A DNA stretch of 64,000 nt from Gilvimarinus algae. Its GTDB lineage: Bacteria; Pseudomonadota; Gammaproteobacteria; Pseudomonadales; Cellvibrionaceae. A program made the position numbers and the translations under genes. The stretch covers positions 248,001-312,000 of the forward strand of contig NZ_JAULRT010000052.1 of NCBI RefSeq assembly GCF_030518215.1, given 5' to 3'. The notes below the pieces were generated by a model that ran no database searches, was not told the DNA's origin, and was given only the letters and a program-made list of their open reading frames with translations. This document shows positions 1 through 8,796 of the stretch, piece by piece. Each line of letters opens with the position of its first letter. Within the stretch, counting starts at the first letter, position 1.

Positions 1-47
1 CCATTCTCGCCATTGAGGCTGCTCTTGATTTGCAACAGGGTTGTCAT
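1..47 (-). CDS. azoR: FMN-dependent NADH-azoreductase, N-terminal fragment
   Basis: Only the first 15 codons are inside the window; the gene runs off the left edge. The reading MTTLLQIKSSLNGENG matches the start of AzoR/AcpD flavodoxin-fold reductases, where an SS(I/L)..(D/E)NG segment forms the FMN phosphate loop. An upstream in-frame ATG at 62 is possible, but GGAGA lies 8 bases before the ATG at 47, which decides the start. The gene is divergent from the LysR gene beginning at 168, a common azoR arrangement suggesting that the regulator controls it. Family members reduce quinones and azo compounds with NAD(P)H in the cytoplasm. The call rests on very few residues. Confidence 0.6.
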   Translation of the reverse strand, partial: MTTLLQIKSSLNGEN

Positions 48-127
48 TGTGGGTTTCTCCATCAGTGAATGTCGATGGGTCTATTTAAATATTTGCTGAG
101 TAGATGATAAATGGGGTAATTTACGGC

Positions 128-151
128 CAAATCATCGAAATATTCGATTTG
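128..151. promoter_or_regulatory. Candidate LysR operator between azoR and lysR
   Basis: The intergenic region holds CAAATC (128-133) and GATTTG (146-151) as perfect inverted half sites. Nested inside is the palindrome TCGAAATATTCGA (135-147). Its position just upstream of the LysR gene and between two divergent starts fits an autoregulatory LysR site. That role is inferred from symmetry and location only. Confidence 0.4.
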
Positions 152-167
152 AAGGGGAGGGCACCGA

Positions 168-1061
168 ATGTCCAGGGAAATGAAGGTGACGCTCGAGCAG
201 TGGCGCGCTCTGGTGGCCGTGATTGAGCATGGCGGTTACGCCCGGGCCGCCGAGCATCTGGGAAAGAGTCAGTCGACGGTGTCCTATGCCATCAGCCAGC
301 TGGAGCAGGCGCTCAATGTGGCGGTGTTCAAGATTGAAGGCCGCCGAGCCCTGGCCACCCCAACCGGCGAAAGCCTGTACCGGCGCGCTAAGCACCTCTT
401 GGCGGAGGCGGAGTCGCTTGAGGGCTGTGCCGAGCGAATGGGGCAGAAAATTGAGCCGGTGGTGCGACTGGCCGCAGATCTATTGGTACCCGGTGGGGTT
501 GTGCTGGATTGCCTGGAGCGCTTTGCCGAGCACTTTCCGGCCACCCGGGTGGATGTGCTCGAGTCGGTGTTGAGCGGGACTGAGGACGCACTGGTACAAA
601 AGCAGGTGGACCTGGCCATAACGGCCCGTATGCCTCCGGGGTTTATGGGTGATTACCTGGGGGATGTGTCGCTGATTGGGGTCGCCGCACCCGGGCATCC
701 GCTGCATCAAATGGGGCGCAGTATCTCCCAGGAGGATCTGCGCCATCACCGCCAACTGATTGTGCGCGACTCGGGTATCCACCGGCGCTACAGTGCCGGT
801 TGGCAAGAGGCCGAACAGCGCTGGACACTGGCCCATATCACCACTTCACTGGCCGCCGTGCGTCGCGGTCTCGGTTACGCCTGGTTGCCCGGCGGCTATC
901 TGCAAGACGACTTGCAAAACGGCACCTTAAAACGGCTACCCGTGGTTCAGGGTGGCGAGCGCAAGGTGGCGCTCTACCTGGTGTTTTCCGAGCCGGACAT
1001 CGCGGGTCCGGCGACCAAAACTCTGGCGGGCATTGTGAAAACTCGCCTGGAGTCACTCTGA
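168..1061 (+). CDS. LysR-family transcriptional regulator
   Basis: This 297-residue protein has the LysR layout: an N-terminal winged helix-turn-helix (about residues 7-65, with AAEHLGKSQSTVSYAISQLE as the recognition region) and a periplasmic-binding-like effector domain (about 90-295). The ATG at 168 follows GGGGAGG at good spacing. It is divergent from the azoreductase fragment and probably regulates it in response to an electrophile or quinone; the effector cannot be read from sequence. No other regulator lies nearby. Confidence 0.9.
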   Translation: MSREMKVTLEQWRALVAVIEHGGYARAAEHLGKSQSTVSYAISQLEQALNVAVFKIEGRRALATPTGESLYRRAKHLLAEAESLEGCAERMGQKIEPVVRLAADLLVPGGVVLDCLERFAEHFPATRVDVLESVLSGTEDALVQKQVDLAITARMPPGFMGDYLGDVSLIGVAAPGHPLHQMGRSISQEDLRHHRQLIVRDSGIHRRYSAGWQEAEQRWTLAHITTSLAAVRRGLGYAWLPGGYLQDDLQNGTLKRLPVVQGGERKVALYLVFSEPDIAGPATKTLAGIVKTRLESL

Positions 1062-1153
1062 CGGCTCTCTCCGGCTACGCGTCTTTTTAATCTTGAGCTT
1101 TTGCGGTGTTGTTTCTGTGGTGCTTTTCGCGCCACTTCTGGTGTGGTGTAAGG

Positions 1154-1519
1154 CTAGAGCGTTTTACTCATCGCCAAGTGCAGTATGCCCAAAATCCACA
1201 CCAGAGCCAGTAGCGCTGCGCCCCAGCGCTTGACTCGGCTGGTGGCTTTCATGGCGATAATCCCGCAGACGATATACGCAATCACCAGCAGAATTTTAAC
1301 GCTCAGCCAGTTTACCGGCCAGAGCGGGTAGCCGACGACAATGACCAAGCCAATACCGGTAGCGAGAAGGCAGGTATCGATGATGTGCGGTGCAATTTTA
1401 AAGAATTTTGCCTGGGTAAACCGGGCTCCGGCTTCGCGGGCGATAAAGCGCAAGAAGAACAGCCCGATGGAAAGGACCACAAGTAGCAAATGGGAATGTT
1501 TCAGGGCCATATAGCTCAT
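1154..1519 (-). CDS. SirB2-family integral membrane protein
   Basis: A 121-residue protein with four hydrophobic segments over nearly its whole length and the opening MALKHSHLLLVVLSIGLF, typical of SirB2 (invasion gene up-regulator) proteins. The family sits in the inner membrane and its biochemical role is not settled. The ATG at 1519 is preferred because the upstream in-frame alternative at 1564 is a TTG that adds a charged stretch before the first membrane segment. It stands alone and points away from the efflux genes. Confidence 0.75.
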   Translation of the reverse strand: MSYMALKHSHLLLVVLSIGLFFLRFIAREAGARFTQAKFFKIAPHIIDTCLLATGIGLVIVVGYPLWPVNWLSVKILLVIAYIVCGIIAMKATSRVKRWGAALLALVWILGILHLAMSKTL

Positions 1520-1989
1520 AGGTGTAGCAGCCTCACGAGTTGAGTTTGTTTTTTTATTGGGCAATCAGTCGACCAACGAGATTTCTTCAGCACTCGGCCC
1601 AGGCCTTCAAAGCGCTCTCAGCACCATTGTCAGTCTATGGTTAGCGGTCAAATCCCCCGGCGCAGGTGAGCGACAGTCTGTCAGCGAGTCGCTGAATGCG
1701 GTTGATTTCCTTCACGGTTGGGGTTGAAGGGCCTCTGCACCTTTGCTGCCAAACCGACCAACCACCGGGCGGGATATTCAGCCTTGGCGCTTAGAGTACC
1801 ATGAACGGGCAAACGCGAGTATCGGTGTTGGGCCATGCGGGTAGAAGGATCACGATCGTTTCTCGCAGGTGCAACCAAAGGGTGGGATAATGCGTCTCTA
1901 TGCAAGAGGAGGGTCGAGCCTTTCGGGCTGACCCGTTAAAACGTTGCCACGAGCCCCCGAAACTGTCGTGAGCGCCCAAAGGAGTCCCC
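1520..1989. other. Intergenic region with no convincing gene
   Basis: About 470 bases separate the SirB2-like gene from the divergent efflux operon. Short open frames here lack ribosome sites and recognisable products. It contains a palindrome CAGCGA-G-TCGCTG at 1682-1694, a possible operator, and an extended -10-like TGGGATAAT at 1883-1891 about 100 bases before the adaptor gene. Nothing else stands out. Confidence 0.5.
1883..1891 (+). promoter_or_regulatory. Possible extended -10 promoter for the RND operon
   Basis: TGGGATAAT reads as TGn followed by GATAAT, a 5/6 match to the sigma70 -10 hexamer. No good -35 is visible, as is common for extended -10 promoters. It lies about 100 bases before the adaptor start. 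This is a weak call. Confidence 0.25.
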
Positions 1990-3201
1990 ATGAAAAAGTT
2001 TGCTTTGCCCCTGGCGATTGTCGTGGCTGGTGTACTGACCATTTCCGTATTGGTCGTTGCCAAACCCAAGCCGGTGCCGCAGCCGGCGCCCGAAGCGCCA
2101 GCGAATGTGCAGGTCAATGTGGTCGAAATCCGGCCAGACACTCTGCAGTTGGCGGTAACAGCTCAGGGCACAGTGACGCCGCGGCGGGAAATCAGCCTTG
2201 TGGCTCAGGTATCGGGCCAGGTGGTCAGCGTGGAAGATCACTTTGTCGACGGCGGCTTTTTTGCCGCCGATGAGCGTTTGATTCAAATCGATGATCGGGA
2301 CTACCAGGCGGCTCTGCTGGCGGCCAGTTCCAGACTGGCTGCCGCTGAGCAACGCCTCGCCGAGGAAGAGGGCTTGAGTCGTCAGGCCAGACGCGAGTGG
2401 CGTGATCTCGGCGATGACAGTGCCAATGATTTGTTTATGCGTAAGCCGCAGCTTGCCGCCGCCAAAGCGAACCTCGCCGCTGCCAAAGCTGACCTTGAGG
2501 TGGCGCAGTTGAACCTGGAGCGCACCCGCATCAGTGTTCCTTACCCGGGCAGGCTGAAAGAAACTCAGGTGGACTTGGGGCAGTACGTCTCGGCGGGGAC
2601 CACATTGGCCACGGCCTACGATTCATCGGTAGTGGAGGTGCGCTTACCTCTAACCGAGCAACAGGCCGCTCTGATTGATTTGCCCTTCGCCCGGAGCACA
2701 GCGGCCAATCAGCGCCCGGAGGTGACCGTCATAGGCACGGTTGCCGGTCATACCCAACGCTGGCAGGGTAAGCTCGTGCGCACCGACGCCTATGTTGATC
2801 GCGATACGCGGATGTATTACGCCGTGGTCGAAGTGCCTGAGCCTTTCGCTCAGCAAGTGCCGTTGTTGCCGGGCCTGTTTGTCGAGGCCTTGATCGAGGG
2901 CAGGGCGCTAAACAATGTGGTCAAGCTGCCACGCGCGGCACTCTACAAACGCGACAAACTACTGAGCCTCAATGACGACAATGCCATTGTCGAAACGCCT
3001 GTGAACGTGCTGCAGAAGTCAGAAGAGTACGTGTGGGTTCAGGGCGATTTTGTCGCAGGAACGCAAGTGACTCTGGAAAAGCAGAGTCTTACTCCGGTCG
3101 GCATGATTGTAGATCCTCAGCGGCCACTACCGGCCGAGCAAAACGCTGAACCTGCGCAGCTGGCCGATACCGCTGCTGCTGTCACCGCAGCGGAGGAATA
3201 A
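1990..3201 (+). CDS. RND efflux periplasmic adaptor (membrane fusion protein)
   Basis: A 403-residue HlyD/AcrA-type adaptor. It has an N-terminal membrane anchor or signal (about residues 3-24, no lipobox), a barrel-sandwich half (ISLVAQVSGQVVSV), an alpha-helical hairpin rich in Ala, Leu and Glu (about 100-175), the returning lipoyl half, and beta-barrel and membrane-proximal domains. It should link the inner-membrane pump encoded next to an outer-membrane channel. AAGGAG precedes the ATG, and the pump gene starts 3 bases after the stop, so the pair is co-transcribed. No outer-membrane factor is encoded here, so a TolC-type channel would come from elsewhere. The substrate cannot be assigned. 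Confidence 0.93.
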   Translation: MKKFALPLAIVVAGVLTISVLVVAKPKPVPQPAPEAPANVQVNVVEIRPDTLQLAVTAQGTVTPRREISLVAQVSGQVVSVEDHFVDGGFFAADERLIQIDDRDYQAALLAASSRLAAAEQRLAEEEGLSRQARREWRDLGDDSANDLFMRKPQLAAAKANLAAAKADLEVAQLNLERTRISVPYPGRLKETQVDLGQYVSAGTTLATAYDSSVVEVRLPLTEQQAALIDLPFARSTAANQRPEVTVIGTVAGHTQRWQGKLVRTDAYVDRDTRMYYAVVEVPEPFAQQVPLLPGLFVEALIEGRALNNVVKLPRAALYKRDKLLSLNDDNAIVETPVNVLQKSEEYVWVQGDFVAGTQVTLEKQSLTPVGMIVDPQRPLPAEQNAEPAQLADTAAAVTAAEE

Positions 3202-3204
3202 GCC

Positions 3205-6200
3205 ATGCGCGCGCTGATCAAATGGTTTGTCGATAACCCCATTGCCGCCAACTTGCTGATGCTGGCCATGTTGGTGGGTGGTTACGCCAGCTACTCCAGT
3301 GTTGAGAAAGAGGCTTTTCCCCGCTACGAGGGCAACATCATCACCATCGGTATGCCTTACCCGGGGGCCGCACCCGCTGAGGTAGAGCAGCAGATCGTGG
3401 TGCGTATTGAAGAGGCGATCGCCGACTTGCCCGGCATTTATCAGATAACCTCTGAGTCCCGCGAGGGCTATGGCAACGTCAATGTACAGGTCACTGAGGG
3501 ATTCGATCTGCGTGAGTTGCTCAATGATATTAAGGGGCGGGTAGATGCCATCAACACCTTTCCGCCCTCGGCAGAGCGGCCGGTGGTAAGTCAGTTGATC
3601 GAACGCCAGACCCTGATGTGGGTGGCGTTGTTTGGCGATGCAGATCGGCGCCAGCTAAAAAATTGGGCTTACCAAATTCGCGATGAAATGGCGCTGCTTG
3701 AGGGCATATCCGAGGTCCGCATTAACGGCACCAAAAGCGATGAAGTGAGCATTGAGGTGTCGGAGGATACCCTGCGCCGGTACAACTTGAGCTTTGATGA
3801 GCTGGCCGCGGCCATAAGAGGCTCCTCGGTGAATGTGCCGGCCGGTGTGATTCGCACCAAGGACGGCGACTTGCAGATTCAAACTCGCGCCCAGGCATTT
3901 GAATACAAGGATTTTGCCAGCATCGTGGTCCGCAGTGGGCGCGATGGCAGCCAGCTATTGCTGCAGGATATTGCCGACATCGACGACGGTTTTAGTGAAG
4001 AAAATATCGACTTTTTTATGAACGGCAAGCCCGGCGTCAACCTCGAAGTGAAGATGAGCGACGATCCGCTGTTGTTTGAAGGCACTGCTAACGCCCGGGC
4101 CTATGTCGAGCAGTTTCGCGAGCTCTTGCCGCCCGGTGTGGAGTTGAAAATTAACTTTGAAGCCAAGGACATCTTCGACAGCCGGTTTAATCTTTTGACA
4201 GACAACGCCATGAGTGGTCTGGTGTTGGTGTTTATTATTCTCATGTTGTTTTTACGCCCATTATTGGCGTTTTGGGTGGTGGCCGGTATCGCTACAACCT
4301 TTGCCGGTTCCATCTGGCTGTTGCCCTACTTGGGCGTGTCGATCAATATGCTGTCCATGTTCGCTTTTTTGATGGTGCTGGGTATAGTCGTGGACGATGC
4401 CATTATCGTTGGCGAGAGCGTCTACCGGCATCAGCAACGCGGCGAAAAAGGGCGCTTGGCGGCCGTTGCCGGCACGCGCACGGTGCTGGTACCCGTGTTC
4501 CTGGCGGTGGTGAGTACCATTGTCTTCTTTTTACCCATGATCGATGTGCCTTCCGATGTGGTGGTCTATACCCGCTCGATTTTTTGGGTGGTATTCTTGT
4601 GCCTGGTGTTTTCCCTGCTTGAATCGCTGCTGGTCCTGCCTTCGCATTTATCGCACATGAAGCCCGAGACTCCGAGCCGTTTTCGGGTGTTGCAACGTTT
4701 GGGGCAGTTGCGGTATCGCTTTTCCGACGGAATGGAGCGCTTTGCGCAGCAGCGCTACCAGCCGGCGCTTGCAACGATGTTGCAGCGCAAGGGCAGTGCC
4801 TACCTCGGCTTTTTCTTTACCTTTGCCATCGCCTTGACCATTGTCATTGTCGGTTGGGTGAACATGAGTTTCTTCCCCCAGGTTCCCCAGCCAATGGTGC
4901 ACGTCAATATCGCCTTTTCTGAAGGAGCGCCCTTTTCGCAGACAGAGAAGATCGCCCAGTATGTCCGCGACCAAGTCGATGCGGTGAGCGAGGACGAGAC
5001 CTTGCTTGAGCGCAATAACGGCCAGCCGTTTGTACGCGAAATCAATCGTACGCTGAACGGTACCAGTGCCACCGTGTTTGTCGGCTTGACCCCGGAGGAG
5101 GAGCGCAGTATCGGTGCGCAGGATGTTGCCGATCGCTTGCGCGAGCTGATCGGGCCACTGCCCGAGGCCAAAAGTTACTCCCTCAGTGCCACCATGAGCG
5201 GTGGCGGACCAGACATTACCCTCAACATGAGCATGCTGGAGAACCGGCGCGACATTCAGCAGTCTGCCGTTGATGAGGTATCGGCGGCGCTTGCTGCCTA
5301 CCCCGGGGTATTTAATGTGCGCAACAATTTGGACACCGAGCGCACCGAAGTCGAGGTTGAACTCAAGCCTTATGCGCAGGCGCTGGGCATTAGTCTGAGC
5401 GATGTCGCCACGCAGGTGCGCCACGGCTTCTACGGTGTCGAGATTCAGCGCATCCCTCGGGCGAAAGAAGATGTGCGTGTTATGTTGCGGTACTCGGCGG
5501 ATGAGCGCAGCACCCTGGATACGTTGGACCGCATCCGTATTCGCACGCCCGATGGGCGCGAAGTGCCCATCGCAGCGGTGGCTGATTTGAAATTGGTACC
5601 CGGTACCAGCACCATCCGGCGGGTGGATCGCAAGCGCAATATCACCATTACCGCTGAGGTAGAGGAAGGGCAAGATGCCAATAGAATCACTCAGCAAATG
5701 CTGAGCGATAATGTCGACCAGTGGCGCTCCGAGTACCTTGGCTTCAGCTTAACACTCGACGGAGCACTGCGTTCTCAGGCTCAGTTTGGCGATAATTTCT
5801 CAGCCAATTTCCTCAAGGTGTTTTTGGCGGTCATGGCGATTTTTGCGGTCGCCTTCCGCTCGCTCTTTCAGCCGCTGCTGGTGATGTTGGCCGTGCCCTT
5901 TGGTTTTGTCGGTGCTGTGCTCGGTCATTTGATTGTCGGTGTGGACTTCAGTTTGTTTTCCGGTTTTGGGTTTCTCGCCTGTGCCGGTGTGGTAGTCAAC
6001 GACAACCTGGTGCTGCTCGAGCGCATCAACACGCTGCGCGAACGCGGTGAAGACAGTTTTCAGGCTGTGCTAAACGCCGGTGTCGATCGTTTCCGACCCA
6101 TTGTGTTGACGTCGATCACCACCTTCGTCGGGTTAATGCCGATTTTGTTTGAGCGCAGTTTGCAGGCTCAGTTCTTAAAGCCCATGGTGATCTCTCTGTC

Positions 6201-6342
6201 CTTTGGTGTGCTCTTCTCTTCAGTAGTCACACTGTTTCTCGTGCCCTGTGCCTATTACGGTGGCAATCGGTTGTCGCTGTGGTTGAGCGCGCGTTTTCGC
6301 ACGGACACCCGTGACTCTATGCCCGCGCCCGGAGATGCCTAG
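3205..6342 (+). CDS. RND-family efflux pump permease (HAE1-like)
   Basis: The 1045-residue length is normal for tripartite RND pumps. The first membrane helix (about residues 9-30) is followed by a porter domain, helices 2-6, a second porter domain and helices 8-12. The transmembrane helix 4 motif VLGIVVDDAIIV carries the paired aspartates of the proton relay. GGAGGAATAA before the ATG gives a strong ribosome site. The protein would use proton-motive force to expel hydrophobic or amphiphilic compounds. A heavy-metal type is less likely because the methionine-rich and metal-relay features are not evident. Confidence 0.95.
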   Translation: MRALIKWFVDNPIAANLLMLAMLVGGYASYSSVEKEAFPRYEGNIITIGMPYPGAAPAEVEQQIVVRIEEAIADLPGIYQITSESREGYGNVNVQVTEGFDLRELLNDIKGRVDAINTFPPSAERPVVSQLIERQTLMWVALFGDADRRQLKNWAYQIRDEMALLEGISEVRINGTKSDEVSIEVSEDTLRRYNLSFDELAAAIRGSSVNVPAGVIRTKDGDLQIQTRAQAFEYKDFASIVVRSGRDGSQLLLQDIADIDDGFSEENIDFFMNGKPGVNLEVKMSDDPLLFEGTANARAYVEQFRELLPPGVELKINFEAKDIFDSRFNLLTDNAMSGLVLVFIILMLFLRPLLAFWVVAGIATTFAGSIWLLPYLGVSINMLSMFAFLMVLGIVVDDAIIVGESVYRHQQRGEKGRLAAVAGTRTVLVPVFLAVVSTIVFFLPMIDVPSDVVVYTRSIFWVVFLCLVFSLLESLLVLPSHLSHMKPETPSRFRVLQRLGQLRYRFSDGMERFAQQRYQPALATMLQRKGSAYLGFFFTFAIALTIVIVGWVNMSFFPQVPQPMVHVNIAFSEGAPFSQTEKIAQYVRDQVDAVSEDETLLERNNGQPFVREINRTLNGTSATVFVGLTPEEERSIGAQDVADRLRELIGPLPEAKSYSLSATMSGGGPDITLNMSMLENRRDIQQSAVDEVSAALAAYPGVFNVRNNLDTERTEVEVELKPYAQALGISLSDVATQVRHGFYGVEIQRIPRAKEDVRVMLRYSADERSTLDTLDRIRIRTPDGREVPIAAVADLKLVPGTSTIRRVDRKRNITITAEVEEGQDANRITQQMLSDNVDQWRSEYLGFSLTLDGALRSQAQFGDNFSANFLKVFLAVMAIFAVAFRSLFQPLLVMLAVPFGFVGAVLGHLIVGVDFSLFSGFGFLACAGVVVNDNLVLLERINTLRERGEDSFQAVLNAGVDRFRPIVLTSITTFVGLMPILFERSLQAQFLKPMVISLSFGVLFSSVVTLFLVPCAYYGGNRLSLWLSARFRTDTRDSMPAPGDA

Positions 6343-6418
6343 TACGCTTGGGCGGGCATTGGGGAAATGGTAAAAACAGGCTATGCTCATCTTAGATTGA
6401 GAATGCGAGGAGTGCAGA

Positions 6419-6619
6419 GTGAAGTTTAGCTATGTGTTGATCACCACGGTCTGCCTGGCCGCTTGCGGGCCGACCGAGGATACAGATGCAAAAGCGGAAA
6501 AAGGGGCGTTTGAATCCTACACCGCCAGCCAGAAGCAGGTACTGGACAAAGCTAAGGCGTTGAAAACGGACATTGAAAAAGCCGAAAAGGAGCGTCAGGA
6601 GCGCTATCAGGATCTTTAA
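6419..6619 (+). CDS. Small lipoprotein of unknown function
   Basis: A 66-residue reading frame starting with GTG after GAGGAG. The N-terminus MKFSYVLITTVCLAAC is a classical lipoprotein signal with lipobox LAAC, so Cys16 would be lipidated. The mature part is short, acidic then strongly helical (K/E-rich, about residues 38-66), suggesting a small coiled coil. I do not recognise the family. It follows the RND pump by 76 bases and may be read from the same transcript. Confidence 0.65.
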   Translation: MKFSYVLITTVCLAACGPTEDTDAKAEKGAFESYTASQKQVLDKAKALKTDIEKAEKERQERYQDL

Positions 6620-6633
6620 CGCCGTTTCGCTGC

Positions 6634-6665
6634 GCCAAGGCTTTAGGGGGCCCTTGAGCCTTGGC
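6634..6665 (+). terminator. Hairpin downstream of the small lipoprotein gene
   Basis: GCCAAGGCT (6634-6642) and AGCCTTGGC (6657-6665) form a perfect 9-bp stem, and GGG/CCC in the loop can extend it. No T-tract follows, so it may be a weak or factor-assisted terminator separating the efflux region from the next operon. Confidence 0.45.
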
Positions 6666-6712
6666 ACCAGGTCCTTCCGCTTATCTCAATCTGCTTTTAC
6701 CCCTCAGGCGAC

Positions 6713-6741
6713 TTGCTCTTACAAATAATAATTATTATCAT
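6713..6741 (+). promoter_or_regulatory. Sigma70-like promoter overlapped by a Fur-box-like palindrome
   Basis: TTGCTC (6713-6718) and TATCAT (6736-6741) are spaced by 17 bases. The perfect 14-bp palindrome ATAATAATTATTAT (6725-6738) covers the spacer and -10 and resembles the A/T-rich hexamer repeats of Fur boxes. Binding there would block RNA polymerase. The Fur assignment is inferred from the site and from the iron-associated families downstream. Confidence 0.5.
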
Positions 6742-6773
6742 CGCTGCCTTTGGGTGTGAGCTGGAGCGGTGAG

Positions 6774-7406
6774 TTGAGCGATAAGAAGGGGGCCGCAAAA
6801 GGCGGCAAGGTCAATAAGAAGAGCCAGTGGGCACGCTGGAGCCGGACCTTGCACTGGACCAGTTCCGCGCTGGGGCTTGTCAGTCTGCTGTTTTTCTCCA
6901 TCACCGGTATCACCCTCAATCACCCCGAGTGGTTTAAAGCCGACCGGCACACCGAGACGGCAACATTGACGCTTGAGGCCGAGGCCTTCGAGCGCTGGCA
7001 GAGTGCATCCGAATCCACCCAGTTGCAGCAGCTGCTGAGTGTGATTAACGATGAGTTTGGGTTGGGCGTCCCCCGGCAGATTGATCGCGATGAGGTGGAG
7101 TGGTTTTTCGATTACCCGCGCCCCGGGGGCGTAGCCTCGGTGGTATTTGACGTTGAATCCGGTGAGATTTTCTACGAGTCCACCAGCGACGGCGCCGTGT
7201 CCCTGATCAACGACTTGCACAAGGGGCGTCACAGTGGTTTCGCCTGGAAGCTGTTTATCGATGTGGCCGCCTTGCTTGGCATCTTTATGTCCATTACCGG
7301 CATTTTTCTCTTAGTGGTTTACGCCGGCAAGAGGACCAGTACTTGGCCGCTGGTCGGGCTGGGGTTGGTCATTCCCCTGGCGTTGTACCTCTGGCTGGTT
7401 CCTTAA
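6774..7406 (+). CDS. PepSY-associated TM helix domain protein
   Basis: A protein of about 210 residues with an N-terminal membrane helix containing HWTSSALGLVSLLFFSITGI, a PepSY-like extracytoplasmic region and two C-terminal helices. It belongs to the PepSY-associated TM (PiuB/FsrB-related) group often encoded with siderophore receptors. The TTG at 6774 has GGAG 7 bases upstream; in-frame GTG at 6756 and TTG at 6750 lie too close to the predicted transcription start. Next downstream is a DUF2271 gene at 10 bases. A role in electron transfer or iron release at the inner membrane is inferred from relatives. Confidence 0.8.
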   Translation: MSDKKGAAKGGKVNKKSQWARWSRTLHWTSSALGLVSLLFFSITGITLNHPEWFKADRHTETATLTLEAEAFERWQSASESTQLQQLLSVINDEFGLGVPRQIDRDEVEWFFDYPRPGGVASVVFDVESGEIFYESTSDGAVSLINDLHKGRHSGFAWKLFIDVAALLGIFMSITGIFLLVVYAGKRTSTWPLVGLGLVIPLALYLWLVP

Positions 7407-7416
7407 GGAGTTTTAC

Positions 7417-7884
7417 ATGAAAAAAGCGATGGTTCTTGGAAGTCTGCTGCTGGCGGCCCTGTCCGTACGCGCCGAGACGGTCTCGGTGGAGCTGGCAATC
7501 CCGCAGCTGGACGTGGCTGAGTATCACCGCCCTTATGTGGCGGTGTGGATCAGCAATGAGGAGCGAGAGATTGTCGAGCATATTGGCATCTGGGTGGAGC
7601 AGGAAAAGTGGTGGCGCGATCTGCGCAGCTGGTGGCGCCGTGGCGGTGCCTATACCGAGCTGCCGCTGGATGGCGTCTCTGGCGCCACCCGCAAGCCCGG
7701 CGTGTACACCCTGAATTGGCAGGGGGATCTGCCCGAGGGCGAGCTGACGCTCAATGTCGAGGCGGTGCGCGAGGTGGGCGGGCGAGAGCATCTGCGCCTG
7801 CCACTGCCGTCCGACCGAAATGGCCAGGTTGAGCAAACCGGCGACAGCGAATTGGGCCGCATCGCGGTGACTATTACCCAGTAA
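7417..7884 (+). CDS. DUF2271 domain periplasmic protein
   Basis: 155 residues with a cleavable signal peptide (MKKAMVLGSLLLAALSVRA) and a mature domain matching DUF2271, with the segment YVAVWISNEE and a tryptophan-rich EKWWRDLRSWW. The biochemical role of the family is unclear, but it recurs beside PepSY and DUF4198 genes and flavin- or iron-related functions. AAGGAG lies before the ATG, and the gene is the middle of a tightly packed trio. Confidence 0.8.
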   Translation: MKKAMVLGSLLLAALSVRAETVSVELAIPQLDVAEYHRPYVAVWISNEEREIVEHIGIWVEQEKWWRDLRSWWRRGGAYTELPLDGVSGATRKPGVYTLNWQGDLPEGELTLNVEAVREVGGREHLRLPLPSDRNGQVEQTGDSELGRIAVTITQ

Positions 7885-7897
7885 GGAGCACATACGA

Positions 7898-8704
7898 ATG
7901 AAAAGAACACTGATCGCAGCACTGATGGTTTCCGCCTTCTGGCCTCTGGCGGCCGATGCGCACAAGCGTTGGCTCTTGCCCACTGATTTCAGCTTGAGCG
8001 ATGCCGAGCAAGTAAGCATCGACCTGACGGCGTCCAACAATTTGTTTTACGTCGATAAAGGCATGCCGCCGGTGGGCATCAGCATCATCGACCCACAGGG
8101 GGTGACACACGAGCCCATTAACCCGGTAAAGCGCAAGCGCCGCTCGGTGTTTGATGTGGATATCGAGCAGCCGGGCACCTATCGTATTTTACAGGGCGGC
8201 GTGCCCATGTACTTTGTCTCTTACAAGGTGCCGGGTGAAGAGCAGCCTCAGCGCGGCCGCGGTGCATTGGAAGAGCTCAAAGCTGGCCTGCCCGACAATG
8301 CTCAGGAAATCAGCTTTGCCGAATCCGTTAGCCTGGTGGAAACTTACGTGACCCTTGGGGCGCCCAGTAAAAACTTTGGCAGCAGCAAAAAAGGCATAGA
8401 ACTCACCGGTGGTGATCACCCGAATATGCTCTACGCCGATGAGCCCTCGCGCTTTGAGTTTAGCCTTAACGGTAAACCGGCCAAGGGGCTGACGCTGGAA
8501 GTGACACCGGATGGCACCCGCTATCGCGATTCTCTGGGAACCGTCAGTTACACCTTGGATGCCAAGGGCGGAGCTGAGGTTGAGTGGAGCACGCCGGGGC
8601 GTTACCTGCTTGAGGTGGCCACGGAACAAAAGATGCCCGAAGGCAGTGAAATCGCTAAGCGTTACTACAGCTATTTTGTGACTGTGGAAGTGCTCAAGCC
8701 CTAG
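7898..8704 (+). CDS. DUF4198 domain periplasmic protein
   Basis: 268 residues, signal peptide ending near ADA, then HKRWLLPTDFSL. The conserved N-terminal His of the mature protein and the two beta-sandwich-like halves match DUF4198, distantly related to NikM-type periplasmic metal-uptake components. AAGGAG precedes the ATG 13 bases after the DUF2271 stop, so this is the third gene of the probable Fur-regulated operon. Metal handling is inferred from family and context; a partner TonB receptor is not in the window. Confidence 0.82.
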   Translation: MKRTLIAALMVSAFWPLAADAHKRWLLPTDFSLSDAEQVSIDLTASNNLFYVDKGMPPVGISIIDPQGVTHEPINPVKRKRRSVFDVDIEQPGTYRILQGGVPMYFVSYKVPGEEQPQRGRGALEELKAGLPDNAQEISFAESVSLVETYVTLGAPSKNFGSSKKGIELTGGDHPNMLYADEPSRFEFSLNGKPAKGLTLEVTPDGTRYRDSLGTVSYTLDAKGGAEVEWSTPGRYLLEVATEQKMPEGSEIAKRYYSYFVTVEVLKP

Positions 8705-8714
8705 CTATTGATAT

Positions 8715-8738
8715 AAAAAAGCCCCGCTTGGCGGGGCT
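8715..8738 (-). terminator. Intrinsic terminator for the leftward small exported-protein gene
   Basis: AGCCCCGC (8720-8727) and GCGGGGCT (8731-8738) form an 8-bp GC-rich stem with loop TTG. Six A residues at 8715-8720 become a U-tract on the minus transcript, so it chiefly ends transcription from the gene at 8797-9084. It may also slow rightward transcripts of the DUF4198 operon. Confidence 0.8.
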
Positions 8739-8796
8739 AAAAGACGAAGCTAAAACAACCTGACAGGGGTTGAATCAACGATTGATTCCAGTGGAC

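Noticed and set aside
4648-5697. 349-codon leftward open frame opposite the RND pump
   Set aside because: Antisense shadow; the pump is certain.
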